Positions 1 through 6,160 of a DNA stretch of 16,152 bases are shown here, in pieces. Origin of the DNA: CANJSG01 sp038203875 (GTDB taxonomy: Bacteria; Verrucomicrobiota; Verrucomicrobiia; Limisphaerales; CANJSG01); NCBI GenBank assembly GCA_038203875.1, contig JBBRDN010000085.1, positions 1-16,152 of the forward strand. The letters run 5' to 3'. Positions within the stretch are counted from its first letter, which is position 1; every line of letters begins with the position of its first letter. The notes under the pieces were generated by a model. It worked only from the letters and a program-made list of their open reading frames with translations, had not been told where the DNA came from and did no database searches. The position numbers and the translations under genes were made by a program.

Positions 1-1
1 C

Positions 2-967
2 GGTCTGGTGACGTGGACGAGCGACTCGGCCTACATCCGGCACACGGACAACGTGTGGAACAACAGGGCCGGATCGACGTGGATTTGGCAGAACGACGCC
101 GAGTGGTATGACGGGGTGATCAACAACGAGGGCACGATCACTAAGTCCGGCGGCACGGGCACGAAGGGGTTGGCCAACTCGATCAACTCGAACATGCGCT
201 TCAACCAGAACGGTGTCTTCGAGCAACGCAGCGGAACCGTCCGACTCGACCAGGGCAGCGTCTTCCGAGGGACCAACTTCATCGCGACGAACGCTGTCGT
301 CTTCCTGAATGCTGGCTCCCACACGCTTTCGACCAACGTTGTCTTCGGCGGAACTGGCACGCTCAACATGGGTGCTTCGGTCGTGCTTCAGGGATCGGTC
401 GATTTCGGAACCGTGTTCGCCGTCTTCAATGGCAACTCTTCCGTCAGCGGTTCGGCGTCGGTGGCCAATTCGTCCGGCGGAGTCATCCGCATCGACAAGA
501 ACCTGACGTTCTCCGGACCGTTCAACATCGGCGGGGAACTCCGGATCAATTCGGCCGCCGTGGTCCTCACGATCAACTCAACGCTTACCTTGCTTGCGCC
601 GGACGGCCTGCTGACCAACCCCGGCACAGTGCGGGTCGTGGCTTTCGTCAACAACGGCAGGCCTGTTGTCGGAAATGCGCCCGTAATCATCCCACCTCCT
701 GTTCCCACAGGCATCCACATGGGGGCGATCACGGTAGTGCCGAGCAGTGGTCCCGCTCCGACGACCGTCGGGAGCGGAAAGCTCGACGTGCAGGTCTCCT
801 GGACTGCTCCCAGCGGGGTCAGCTACGAAGTCCAGTCGTCCGGCGACCTCGGAATCTGGTCTTCGACCGGAGCGGTTGTTCGCGAAGTCTCCCCGGGCCA
901 GTGGCGCGCGACGGTTCCAATGGATGATGCGGCGGTGAAATTTTACCGCGTGAAGCAGCGGCCCTGA
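2..967 (+). CDS. C-terminal part of a secreted beta-helix-like surface protein (5' end outside window)
   Basis: The reading frame is open to the left edge, so this is a fragment of about 320 residues of a longer protein; the GTG at position 8 is merely the first possible start inside the window. Most of it is low-complexity Gly/Ser/Thr/Asn/Val sequence with short alternating hydrophobic runs (for example VVFGGTGTLNMGASVVL), as in parallel beta-helix or haemagglutinin/autotransporter-passenger-type secreted proteins. A proline-rich linker (about residues 225-235) leads to a final module of roughly 60 residues with YEVQSSGDLGIW and a VKFYRVKQ ending, which I associate with verrucomicrobial extracellular proteins. 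There are no cysteines in the visible part, no autotransporter barrel and no sorting-signal-like transmembrane tail. It converges on the SRPBCC gene with only 14 bp between stops and is probably unrelated to the light regulon. Function unknown; adhesion or cell-surface structure is a guess. Confidence 0.7.
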   Translation, partial: GLVTWTSDSAYIRHTDNVWNNRAGSTWIWQNDAEWYDGVINNEGTITKSGGTGTKGLANSINSNMRFNQNGVFEQRSGTVRLDQGSVFRGTNFIATNAVVFLNAGSHTLSTNVVFGGTGTLNMGASVVLQGSVDFGTVFAVFNGNSSVSGSASVANSSGGVIRIDKNLTFSGPFNIGGELRINSAAVVLTINSTLTLLAPDGLLTNPGTVRVVAFVNNGRPVVGNAPVIIPPPVPTGIHMGAITVVPSSGPAPTTVGSGKLDVQVSWTAPSGVSYEVQSSGDLGIWSSTGAVVREVSPGQWRATVPMDDAAVKFYRVKQRP

Positions 968-981
968 AGCCCGTGAACGGT

Positions 982-1476
982 TTATCGGAAACTGATCCCA
1001 GGCTTCACCCAAGCGGGCTGCGACTGGTCTGAAATGTGGAAGTGTTTCCGCAGGGCCGCTGTCCGGTGTTCGAAGATCCGCCGGACATCGCGTCGGACAA
1101 ACAGCCGTTCGATCAACGCGCCGCCGAGCACGGCGTAGTCGACACGATCGGTGCAGAGTGTTCCTCCATCGCGTTCGTCGAAGGTGTGTTCATGCACCCA
1201 TTGCCGGTAGGGTCCGCGCAACTGGTGATCGACGAAGCGGCAGGGCGGGGCCCAGACGGAGATTTCCGTGCGCCAGCGCATGGGAAGGCCGCGGAGACTG
1301 ATCCGGTAGTCGATGAGCGCACCGGGCTTCATCGCGATGGGGCGGGGCGTGAGTATCTCGAATTTCAGCCAAGGCGGGGTGATCTGCTCCAGATTTCCTG
1401 CATCGGCGAAGAACGGGAACACGTCGGCACGCGGAACGGGAAGCCAGAGTTGCGCTTCGAGATGGAAGACACGCAT
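982..1476 (-). CDS. SRPBCC (START/Bet v1-like) ligand-binding protein, co-transcribed with the CarH-type regulator
   Basis: This 164-residue protein has the look of SRPBCC-fold polyketide cyclase/COQ10-like proteins: an N-terminal strand (FHLEAQLWLPVP), a helix with VFPFFADAGNLEQITPPW (about residues 20-37), alternating strands, WVHEHTF near the middle, and a long C-terminal helix with RRIFEHRTAALRKHF. Members bind hydrophobic ligands in a deep cavity; the ligand here cannot be read from sequence. The ATG lies 3 bp after the stop of the upstream regulator gene, so the two are surely one transcript. I see no signal peptide. SRPBCC genes often sit near carotenoid or light-response genes, so binding of a lipid or pigment is conceivable but inferred. 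No Shine-Dalgarno is evident, which fits translational coupling. The family assignment is fairly secure, the role is not. Confidence 0.8.
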   Translation of the reverse strand: MRVFHLEAQLWLPVPRADVFPFFADAGNLEQITPPWLKFEILTPRPIAMKPGALIDYRISLRGLPMRWRTEISVWAPPCRFVDHQLRGPYRQWVHEHTFDERDGGTLCTDRVDYAVLGGALIERLFVRRDVRRIFEHRTAALRKHFHISDQSQPAWVKPGISFR

Positions 1477-1479
1477 AGG

Positions 1480-2442
1480 TCAGTGCCCACGGGATCGGAT
1501 CGCGTCCAGCGAGGGATACAGTGTCTGCAGATCACCCATCACGACGGCGCCAATCTCGTTCAAACATCCGCCATACCCGACCGTGGCGCGGCCACCCACG
1601 AGGATCTTGACGTCGTTCGGGAGGAGCTTACGCAGATTCCGCAGTTCGGCCGGCAGATCGGCGTCGTCTTCCGGGTAAACAATGCTCAGGAGAACGGCTT
1701 TGGATCCGTTTTGGATTGCCGCACCGGCGATTTCCGCGGCCGGCAGACAGGTCCCGAGATAGGTGACATGCCAGCCCCTGTTGCGGGCCACGGCTGCGAC
1801 CATTACCGCGCCCAGTTCGTGATGCTGGCCGGCCGGGGTCGCCACGATGAGATTGGGCGAGCTGTCGGAGGGGGAAAATGGACGGGAAGCGCTCCAAAGA
1901 AATGTCCGGATTACCGCGCTGGCGAAGTGTTCATGCGCGACCTTCAGGTCCCCCAGTCTCCATTCCTCGCCGATCTGGAACGCCAGCGGCGCTACAAGCT
2001 TTTGCAGCATTCCTTGGTGGCCCAGCGAGACCATCGCAGTCGCCAGAACCTTCTCCAGGGCCAAGTGATCGAGGTTCCGGATGTGGTCCATGCAGGACTC
2101 CACGAGCTGTCGGGTGTCATTGGTGCCGTCTGGTTCGTTCTTTTCTGAGGCGGTCAGTGTGCGGACCGTGGGCCCGTCTCCCGCAGTGATCGGGTGGTTT
2201 TCAAGAAGCTTGGCAAGACTTTCGGGAGGGAGGCGCGCGATGTTCCCGATTGAGTGGCCCAACCCGGTGGCGCGGTGCAGTAGATCCAAGCGCTGGACTT
2301 CGGATGAGCTGTAGACCCGGCGGTTGGAGCCGGACCGGACCGGTTTCACGGCACCGTAGCGCTTTTCCCAAACCCGGATGACGTGCGTGCTAAGCCCGGT
2401 TTGCTGAGCGACGGCTTTGATGGAGTGAAAAACTTCGGGCAT
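1480..2442 (-). CDS. carH: CarH/LitR-type MerR-family regulator with B12-binding photosensory domain
   Basis: This 320-residue protein pairs an N-terminal MerR winged helix-turn-helix (about residues 5-70; HSIKAVAQQTGLSTHVIRVWEKRYG, then NRRVYSSSEV) with a C-terminal cobalamin-binding module. The four-helix cap carries the light-sensor signature W-x9-E-H (W161, E171, H172). The Rossmann part has QHHELG with the cobalt-ligand histidine H208, then S-I-V (253-255) and GG (283-284), so all expected B12 contacts look intact. In CarH, adenosylcobalamin drives tetramer formation and repression in the dark, and light disassembles it. The ATG at 2440-2442 is chosen over the in-frame ATG at 2475 because a good promoter places transcription initiation near 2457, and because the extra 11 residues precede the conserved domain. 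It is divergent from the sigma/carotenoid genes, the expected position for their light-released repressor. Regulation of this operon is inferred. Confidence 0.88.
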   Translation of the reverse strand: MPEVFHSIKAVAQQTGLSTHVIRVWEKRYGAVKPVRSGSNRRVYSSSEVQRLDLLHRATGLGHSIGNIARLPPESLAKLLENHPITAGDGPTVRTLTASEKNEPDGTNDTRQLVESCMDHIRNLDHLALEKVLATAMVSLGHQGMLQKLVAPLAFQIGEEWRLGDLKVAHEHFASAVIRTFLWSASRPFSPSDSSPNLIVATPAGQHHELGAVMVAAVARNRGWHVTYLGTCLPAAEIAGAAIQNGSKAVLLSIVYPEDDADLPAELRNLRKLLPNDVKILVGGRATVGYGGCLNEIGAVVMGDLQTLYPSLDAIRSRGH

Positions 2443-2463
2443 AGGCTGATAGACTAGACATTT

Positions 2464-2491
2464 ATTAAACAGCATTTGATTCAGGAGTCAA
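2464..2491 (-). promoter_or_regulatory. Candidate sigma-70-type promoter of the CarH-type regulator operon
   Basis: On the minus strand a -35 box TTGACT (2486-2491, 5 of 6 matches) and a -10 box TTTAAT (2464-2469, 5 of 6) are separated by 16 bp. Transcription should begin near 2457, leaving a leader of about 15 nt before the ATG at 2442. This spacing decides the start codon, since the in-frame ATG at 2475 lies upstream of the predicted initiation point. Confidence 0.55.
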
Positions 2492-2494
2492 ATG
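2473..2494. promoter_or_regulatory. Candidate operator: 22-bp near-perfect palindrome over the regulator promoter
   Basis: The arms CATTTGATTC (2473-2482) and GAGTCAAATG (2485-2494) pair at 9 of 10 positions around a central AG. The element covers the -35 box and most of the spacer of the regulator's promoter, so a bound protein should block RNA polymerase. A further half-like copy AATGATTC follows at 2491-2498, 16 bp from TTTGATTC at 2475-2482. Autorepression by the CarH-type protein is the simplest reading; no binding data can be read from sequence. Confidence 0.5.
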
Positions 2495-2589
2495 ATTCGA
2501 AAAAGATAGATCGGATCCAGAAAGAAATGTTGGTGCGTAATGGGTTAAGAAAAGTGGAACCATTTAATCGTGCTTGTTTGAACAAATGT

Positions 2590-2606
2590 TTGACATGACG
2601 CGTCAT
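2590..2606 (+). promoter_or_regulatory. TTGACA box joined to a perfect 12-bp palindrome upstream of the sigma gene
   Basis: A consensus TTGACA (2590-2595) abuts the perfect palindrome ATGACGCGTCAT (2595-2606). No good -10 box lies 16-19 bp downstream of TTGACA; CATAAT at 2604-2609 is a fair -10 by sequence, but only 8 bp away. Either the promoter is weak and activator-dependent, or it is read by another sigma factor, possibly the one encoded just downstream, or TTGACA is coincidental. The sigma gene starts 54 bp beyond the palindrome. Confidence 0.3.
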
Positions 2607-2609
2607 AAT

Positions 2610-2631
2610 AGACACAACTTAGACATAACTT
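2610..2631 (+). repeat. Two tandem 11-bp direct repeats, candidate regulator binding site
   Basis: AGACACAACTT (2610-2620) is followed without a gap by AGACATAACTT (2621-2631), identical at 10 of 11 positions. Thermus CarH is known to bind tandem 11-bp repeats with one DNA-binding domain per repeat, so the geometry matches, although the bases do not match the Thermus consensus. The pair lies 28 bp before the sigma ATG. I found no convincing third copy on either side. Confidence 0.4.
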
Positions 2632-2659
2632 GTTAGGTTCAACTCAAAGCCACTTAATT

Positions 2660-3841
2660 ATGATGACGAAATCGTTAAGCCGGGATTCCAAAACCAAGGC
2701 ATCCAAGAAAACCCAGCGCCCCCTCCCTGTGAGTCGAAAATCAATGGGATCAAAAGTGGTTTCGTTGGCCCGGAAAGCTGGGCGACTCGCAGTGCGTTCT
2801 TTTTCAGGCGGAATTGCTTCAGCCGTGAAGGCGACCCGGTCTACGGGAAAGCCGGCGGTTTCCAAAACAACCCAGGCAACCGGGTCGGCACCCGCTCCTG
2901 TCTTGGTTGCTCGCGCTTCGACCCGTGCGGATGAAGCCTCGCGGGCGGTCCTGATCGACAATATCCCTGTAATCCCGCGAGTCGCGTCACGCGAGGAGTT
3001 GAGGGCTTCCTACGATGCCGAGTCGACCCTGTCCCTTTACATGCGTCACGTCGGCGAGGTGCCATTGCTGACCCCCGAGCAGGAGATCGTTCTGGCCGCG
3101 CGAATCAAGCAGGGCGACGAATCGGCCCGCGAACACATGATCCGCGCCAATCTCAGGTTGGTCGTCAAAATCTCCCGCGAGTATGACAACCTCGGATTGC
3201 CGCTTCTTGACCTGATCAACGAGGGCAATATTGGGTTGATGAAGGCGGTCGAGCGGTTCGACCCGGCCAAAGGCGGCAAGCTTTCCACCTATGGATCTTG
3301 GTGGATCAAGCAGTCCATCCGCCGCGCCCTCGCGAACCAATCGAAGACCATCCGGCTTCCGGTCCATGTCGTTGACAAGCTCTGCAAAATCCGTCGTGTG
3401 GCCACCCGGCTTCAGGAGGAACTTGGCCGTGAGCCGTCGGATTCCGAGCTCGGTCACGAGATGGGCATCCCCGCATGGCGGGTCGCTGAAATGCGGCAGG
3501 CTTCCGTGAGGCCTGCTTCGCTCGATGCGCCTATGGGTGATGACGACACGTCCCGGCTCTCCGACATTGTGGAGGACGAAAACTCCGTCGATCCCTACGA
3601 GCAGCTCGAAGGGAAGACGGTTACGCACATGATGCTCGATTTCGTCGAGACGCTTCCGTCCCGCGAGGCGACCATTCTGCGACTGCGTTTCGGCCTGAAC
3701 GGAGAGCGGGAGCGCACATTGGAGGAAGTCGGCCAGATGTTCGGCGTGACCCGCGAACGCATTCGGCAGCTCCAGAACATCGCCTTGGCCAAGGTCAGGC
3801 GTCTGATCGACAAGATGGACGGCGTTCAGCAGGCCGCGTGA
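2660..3841 (+). CDS. RpoD/group-2-like sigma-70 factor with a basic N-terminal tail, first gene of the carotenoid operon
   Basis: This is a 393-residue sigma-70 family protein with regions 1.2, 2, 3 and 4. Region 1.2 (about residues 120-145) has LSLYMRHVGEVPLLTPEQE; region 2 (about 148-222) has ANLRLVVKISREY, DLINEGNIGLMKAVERFDP and STYGSWWIKQSIRRAL; region 3 follows with IRLPVHVVDKL; region 4 (about 320-380) ends with TLEEVGQMFGVTRERIRQLQNIALAKVR. It lacks the large non-conserved insert of primary sigma factors, which suggests an alternative group 2 sigma. The first 85 or so residues are Lys/Arg/Ser/Thr-rich with almost no acidic residues, the opposite of the acidic region 1.1 of housekeeping sigmas. 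ATG at 2660 (or 2663) is preferred over a TTG at 2630, which falls inside the tandem repeats. No clear Shine-Dalgarno. It lies 27 bp before the SDR gene; a dedicated role in transcribing the light or carotenoid genes is inferred. Confidence 0.9.
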   Translation: MMTKSLSRDSKTKASKKTQRPLPVSRKSMGSKVVSLARKAGRLAVRSFSGGIASAVKATRSTGKPAVSKTTQATGSAPAPVLVARASTRADEASRAVLIDNIPVIPRVASREELRASYDAESTLSLYMRHVGEVPLLTPEQEIVLAARIKQGDESAREHMIRANLRLVVKISREYDNLGLPLLDLINEGNIGLMKAVERFDPAKGGKLSTYGSWWIKQSIRRALANQSKTIRLPVHVVDKLCKIRRVATRLQEELGREPSDSELGHEMGIPAWRVAEMRQASVRPASLDAPMGDDDTSRLSDIVEDENSVDPYEQLEGKTVTHMMLDFVETLPSREATILRLRFGLNGERERTLEEVGQMFGVTRERIRQLQNIALAKVRRLIDKMDGVQQAA

Positions 3842-3868
3842 CATGATGCGATCCAACCCCGATTCATC

Positions 3869-4597
3869 ATGGTAACCATTCTTTTCGGAGGTGCGGGCGG
3901 CATTGGTTCTACGTTGGCCACGCAGATTGTGAAGGCGGGCGACACCGTTGTGATCGTCTCGCGCGACGAGCAGCGTCTTCAATCCGTCTCGGCGGAAACG
4001 GGTGCGGAATACATGGTAGCCGATGCGATCAAATCCGCGGACGTCGACCGTGTAGTCTCGGACGTTGCTTCCAAGCACGGGCGAATCGATGCAGTCGCCA
4101 ATTGCATCGGCTCAATCCTGCTTAAGCCGGCTCATCTGACATCGGACGACGAATGGGCGTCGACGATTTTGACCAACCTCACAAGCTCGTTTCACATCCT
4201 CCGCGCTGCGGTCCGCGTGATGCAGAAGCAGCAGGGCGGATCGATCGTTTTGCTGGCATCGGCCGTCGCTCGTCGCGGCATGGTGAATCACGAGGCCATC
4301 GCGGCGGCCAAAGGCGGGGTGGTTGCCTTGGCTCAATCGGCGGCAGCCACCTACGCCCGCTACGGGGTTCGTGTGAACTGCGTCGCCCCTGGGCTTGTCC
4401 GCACCCCGCTGACGAAGGCCATCACCGAGAATGAACTTAGTCTGAAAGCCTCGATCCAGATGCACCCGCTTGGACGCATCGGGACTCCCGAGGACGTCGC
4501 TTCCGCAGTGCATTGGCTTCTCCGCCCCGAGCAGGGTTGGATCACCGGCCAGTGTCTCGGTGTCGACGGAGGACTGGCGGCCGTGCAGGCCCGTTGA
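3869..4597 (+). CDS. SDR-family protein lacking the catalytic tyrosine
   Basis: This 242-residue short-chain dehydrogenase/reductase fold protein has the cofactor loop GGAGGIG (7-13), an Asn of the NAG-type motif in VANCIGS (N78), the active-site Ser in LLASAVA (S131), the Lys in IAAAKGG (K148), and the usual C-terminal VNCVAPGLVRTPLT and GQCLGVDGG. The canonical Y-x3-K is I-x3-K: Ile144 stands where the proton-donating Tyr should be. The gene has full length and a clean frame, so this is not decay. It may be a non-standard oxidoreductase, use another proton donor, or have a non-catalytic role. It begins 27 bp after the sigma gene and ends 12 bp before the crtN-type gene, so it probably belongs to the carotenoid operon. 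Redox chemistry on a pigment intermediate is a guess. Fold secure, substrate unknown. Confidence 0.85.
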   Translation: MVTILFGGAGGIGSTLATQIVKAGDTVVIVSRDEQRLQSVSAETGAEYMVADAIKSADVDRVVSDVASKHGRIDAVANCIGSILLKPAHLTSDDEWASTILTNLTSSFHILRAAVRVMQKQQGGSIVLLASAVARRGMVNHEAIAAAKGGVVALAQSAAATYARYGVRVNCVAPGLVRTPLTKAITENELSLKASIQMHPLGRIGTPEDVASAVHWLLRPEQGWITGQCLGVDGGLAAVQAR

Positions 4598-4609
4598 ACC
4601 AATCAATCC

Positions 4610-6160
4610 ATGAGCAAAGAAGTCATCATCATTGGAGCCGGCCCCGGCGGACTCGCTGCGGCCATGCTGCTCGCCTCATCCGGCGTTCGTGTCCGCATCA
4701 TTGAACGTCTCCCGGTTGTCGGAGGCCGCACGTCGTCGATCGAAGCGGAAGGCTTCAAATTCGACCTGGGGCCCACCTTCTTTCTGTATCCACGGGTGCT
4801 CGAAGAGATTTTCGCCGCTGCAGGCGCTTCGCTCCGAAACGAAGTCGAGATGGTCAGGCTCGATCCCCAATATCGGATCATGTTCGGTTCCGGCGGCCAG
4901 ATCGATGCGACGCCGAATCCGGTCGAGATGGAGAAGCAGATCGCCTCGATCTCGCCCTCCGACGCCCAAGGTTTCCGAAAGTTCATGGATGAGAACCGGG
5001 AGAAGCTCCGGTCTTTCGAACCGATCCTTGAGTCTCCTTTCGGCAGCCTGAAAGACCTGCTCAATCCGAAGCTGCTGAAGGCTCTTCCGTTTCTGCATCC
5101 GACCAAGTCGGTCGACGATTATCTCGGTCGTTTCTTCAGCGACCCGCGCGTCCGTTTGGCATTCTGCTTCCAGTCGAAGTATCTCGGCATGTCGCCGTTC
5201 CGGTGTCCGAGCCTGTTCTCGATCCTGTCGTTTCTCGAATACGAATACGGCGTGTTCCATCCGATCGGCGGATGCGCCGCCGTCACCAAGGCGATGGCGC
5301 GCGTCGCGGAGCGGATGGGGGTCCAGATCCAGCTCGGGGAGAGCGTTGAAGAGATCCTCATGACCGGCCGCAAGGCCACGGGCATCCGGACGGATGTCGG
5401 CACCTACAAGGCCGACGCCGTCGTGGTGAACGCCGACTTCGCACGCGCCATGCACAAGCTCGTGCCCAACGCCGCGCGCCGAAAGTGGACCAACGAAAAG
5501 CTGGCGAAGAAAAAGTTCTCCTGCTCGACGTTCATGCTCTATCTCGGCGTCGACGGTGAATTCGACCTGCCGCACCACACCATCCATATCTCGAACGACT
5601 ACCGGGGCAATCTGGAAGACATCGAGTCGCGGCACATCCTCAGTTCCGATCCGTCCTTCTACGTGCAGAACGCAGGGGTGACCGATCCGACGCTGGCTCC
5701 GAAGGGGAGCAGCAGTCTCTACGTCCTCGCACCGGTCACCCATCAGCACGCGAACGTGGATTGGGACGCGGAAAAGGGCCGCTTCCGCGATCTCATCCTC
5801 CGGCAGGTCCGCAAGGCGGGCTACGGCGACCTGACCAAACGGATCCGATACGAGCGCATGATCACGCCGGTGGACTGGGACAAGACGTATCAGATCCACA
5901 TGGGTGCGACGTTCAACCTCGCCCACAGCATGGACCAGATGCTCCTCATGCGGCCGGGCAACCGGTTCGAGGATCTTGAATCCGTCTACTTGGTGGGCGG
6001 CGGGACCCATCCCGGGAGCGGGCTTCCGGTCATCTTCGAGTCGGCCCGGATTTCTTCGCGGCTTCTTCTCCAGGATCTCGGATTGAACCCGGAGTCGATC
6101 AGTGCATCGTCGCCCAAATCCTCCCGCCCGCTCACAATGGAAACTGCCCCCAATGCCTGA
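4610..6160 (+). CDS. crtN: CrtI/CrtN-family carotenoid desaturase (FAD-dependent)
   Basis: This 516-residue protein has the full-length build of the CrtI/CrtN phytoene desaturase family. The N-terminal FAD-binding motif is IIGAGPGGLAAA (7-18), followed by the acidic ribose contact E32 and GGRT (38-41), then FDLGPTFFLYP (51-61), HPIGGCAAVTKAM (217-229) and the family-typical C-terminal GGGTHPGSGLP (463-473), which completes the FAD site. Such enzymes introduce conjugated double bonds into a C30 or C40 backbone at the membrane. The order desaturase, aldehyde dehydrogenase, second CrtI-like enzyme matches what I recall of C30 carotenoid clusters such as that of Methylomonas, so squalene or dehydrosqualene is the likely substrate. 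No synthase is nearby, and C40 substrates are not excluded. The ATG lies 12 bp after the SDR stop, without a clear Shine-Dalgarno. Family near certain; exact step about 60% sure. Confidence 0.85.
   Translation: MSKEVIIIGAGPGGLAAAMLLASSGVRVRIIERLPVVGGRTSSIEAEGFKFDLGPTFFLYPRVLEEIFAAAGASLRNEVEMVRLDPQYRIMFGSGGQIDATPNPVEMEKQIASISPSDAQGFRKFMDENREKLRSFEPILESPFGSLKDLLNPKLLKALPFLHPTKSVDDYLGRFFSDPRVRLAFCFQSKYLGMSPFRCPSLFSILSFLEYEYGVFHPIGGCAAVTKAMARVAERMGVQIQLGESVEEILMTGRKATGIRTDVGTYKADAVVVNADFARAMHKLVPNAARRKWTNEKLAKKKFSCSTFMLYLGVDGEFDLPHHTIHISNDYRGNLEDIESRHILSSDPSFYVQNAGVTDPTLAPKGSSSLYVLAPVTHQHANVDWDAEKGRFRDLILRQVRKAGYGDLTKRIRYERMITPVDWDKTYQIHMGATFNLAHSMDQMLLMRPGNRFEDLESVYLVGGGTHPGSGLPVIFESARISSRLLLQDLGLNPESISASSPKSSRPLTMETAPNA

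Noticed and set aside
968..1019. Inverted repeat AGCCCG/CGGGCT between the surface protein and SRPBCC genes as a terminator
   Set aside because: Six-bp arms with a 40-bp loop, no T-tract, and one arm inside the SRPBCC coding region.
1036..2148. Plus-strand open frame of 370 codons opposite the regulator and SRPBCC genes
   Set aside because: Both minus-strand genes have clear family motifs; the plus frame spans their junction and shows none.
2443..2475. Upstream ATG at 2475 as start of the CarH-type regulator
   Set aside because: It lies upstream of the predicted transcription start near 2457 and inside the palindrome; the extra residues precede the conserved fold.
2604..2609. CATAAT as the -10 partner of TTGACA at 2590-2595
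   Set aside because: Only 8 bp separate them, far from the 16-18 bp needed; the other upstream -35 candidate TTGAAC (2578-2583) is 20 bp away and weak.
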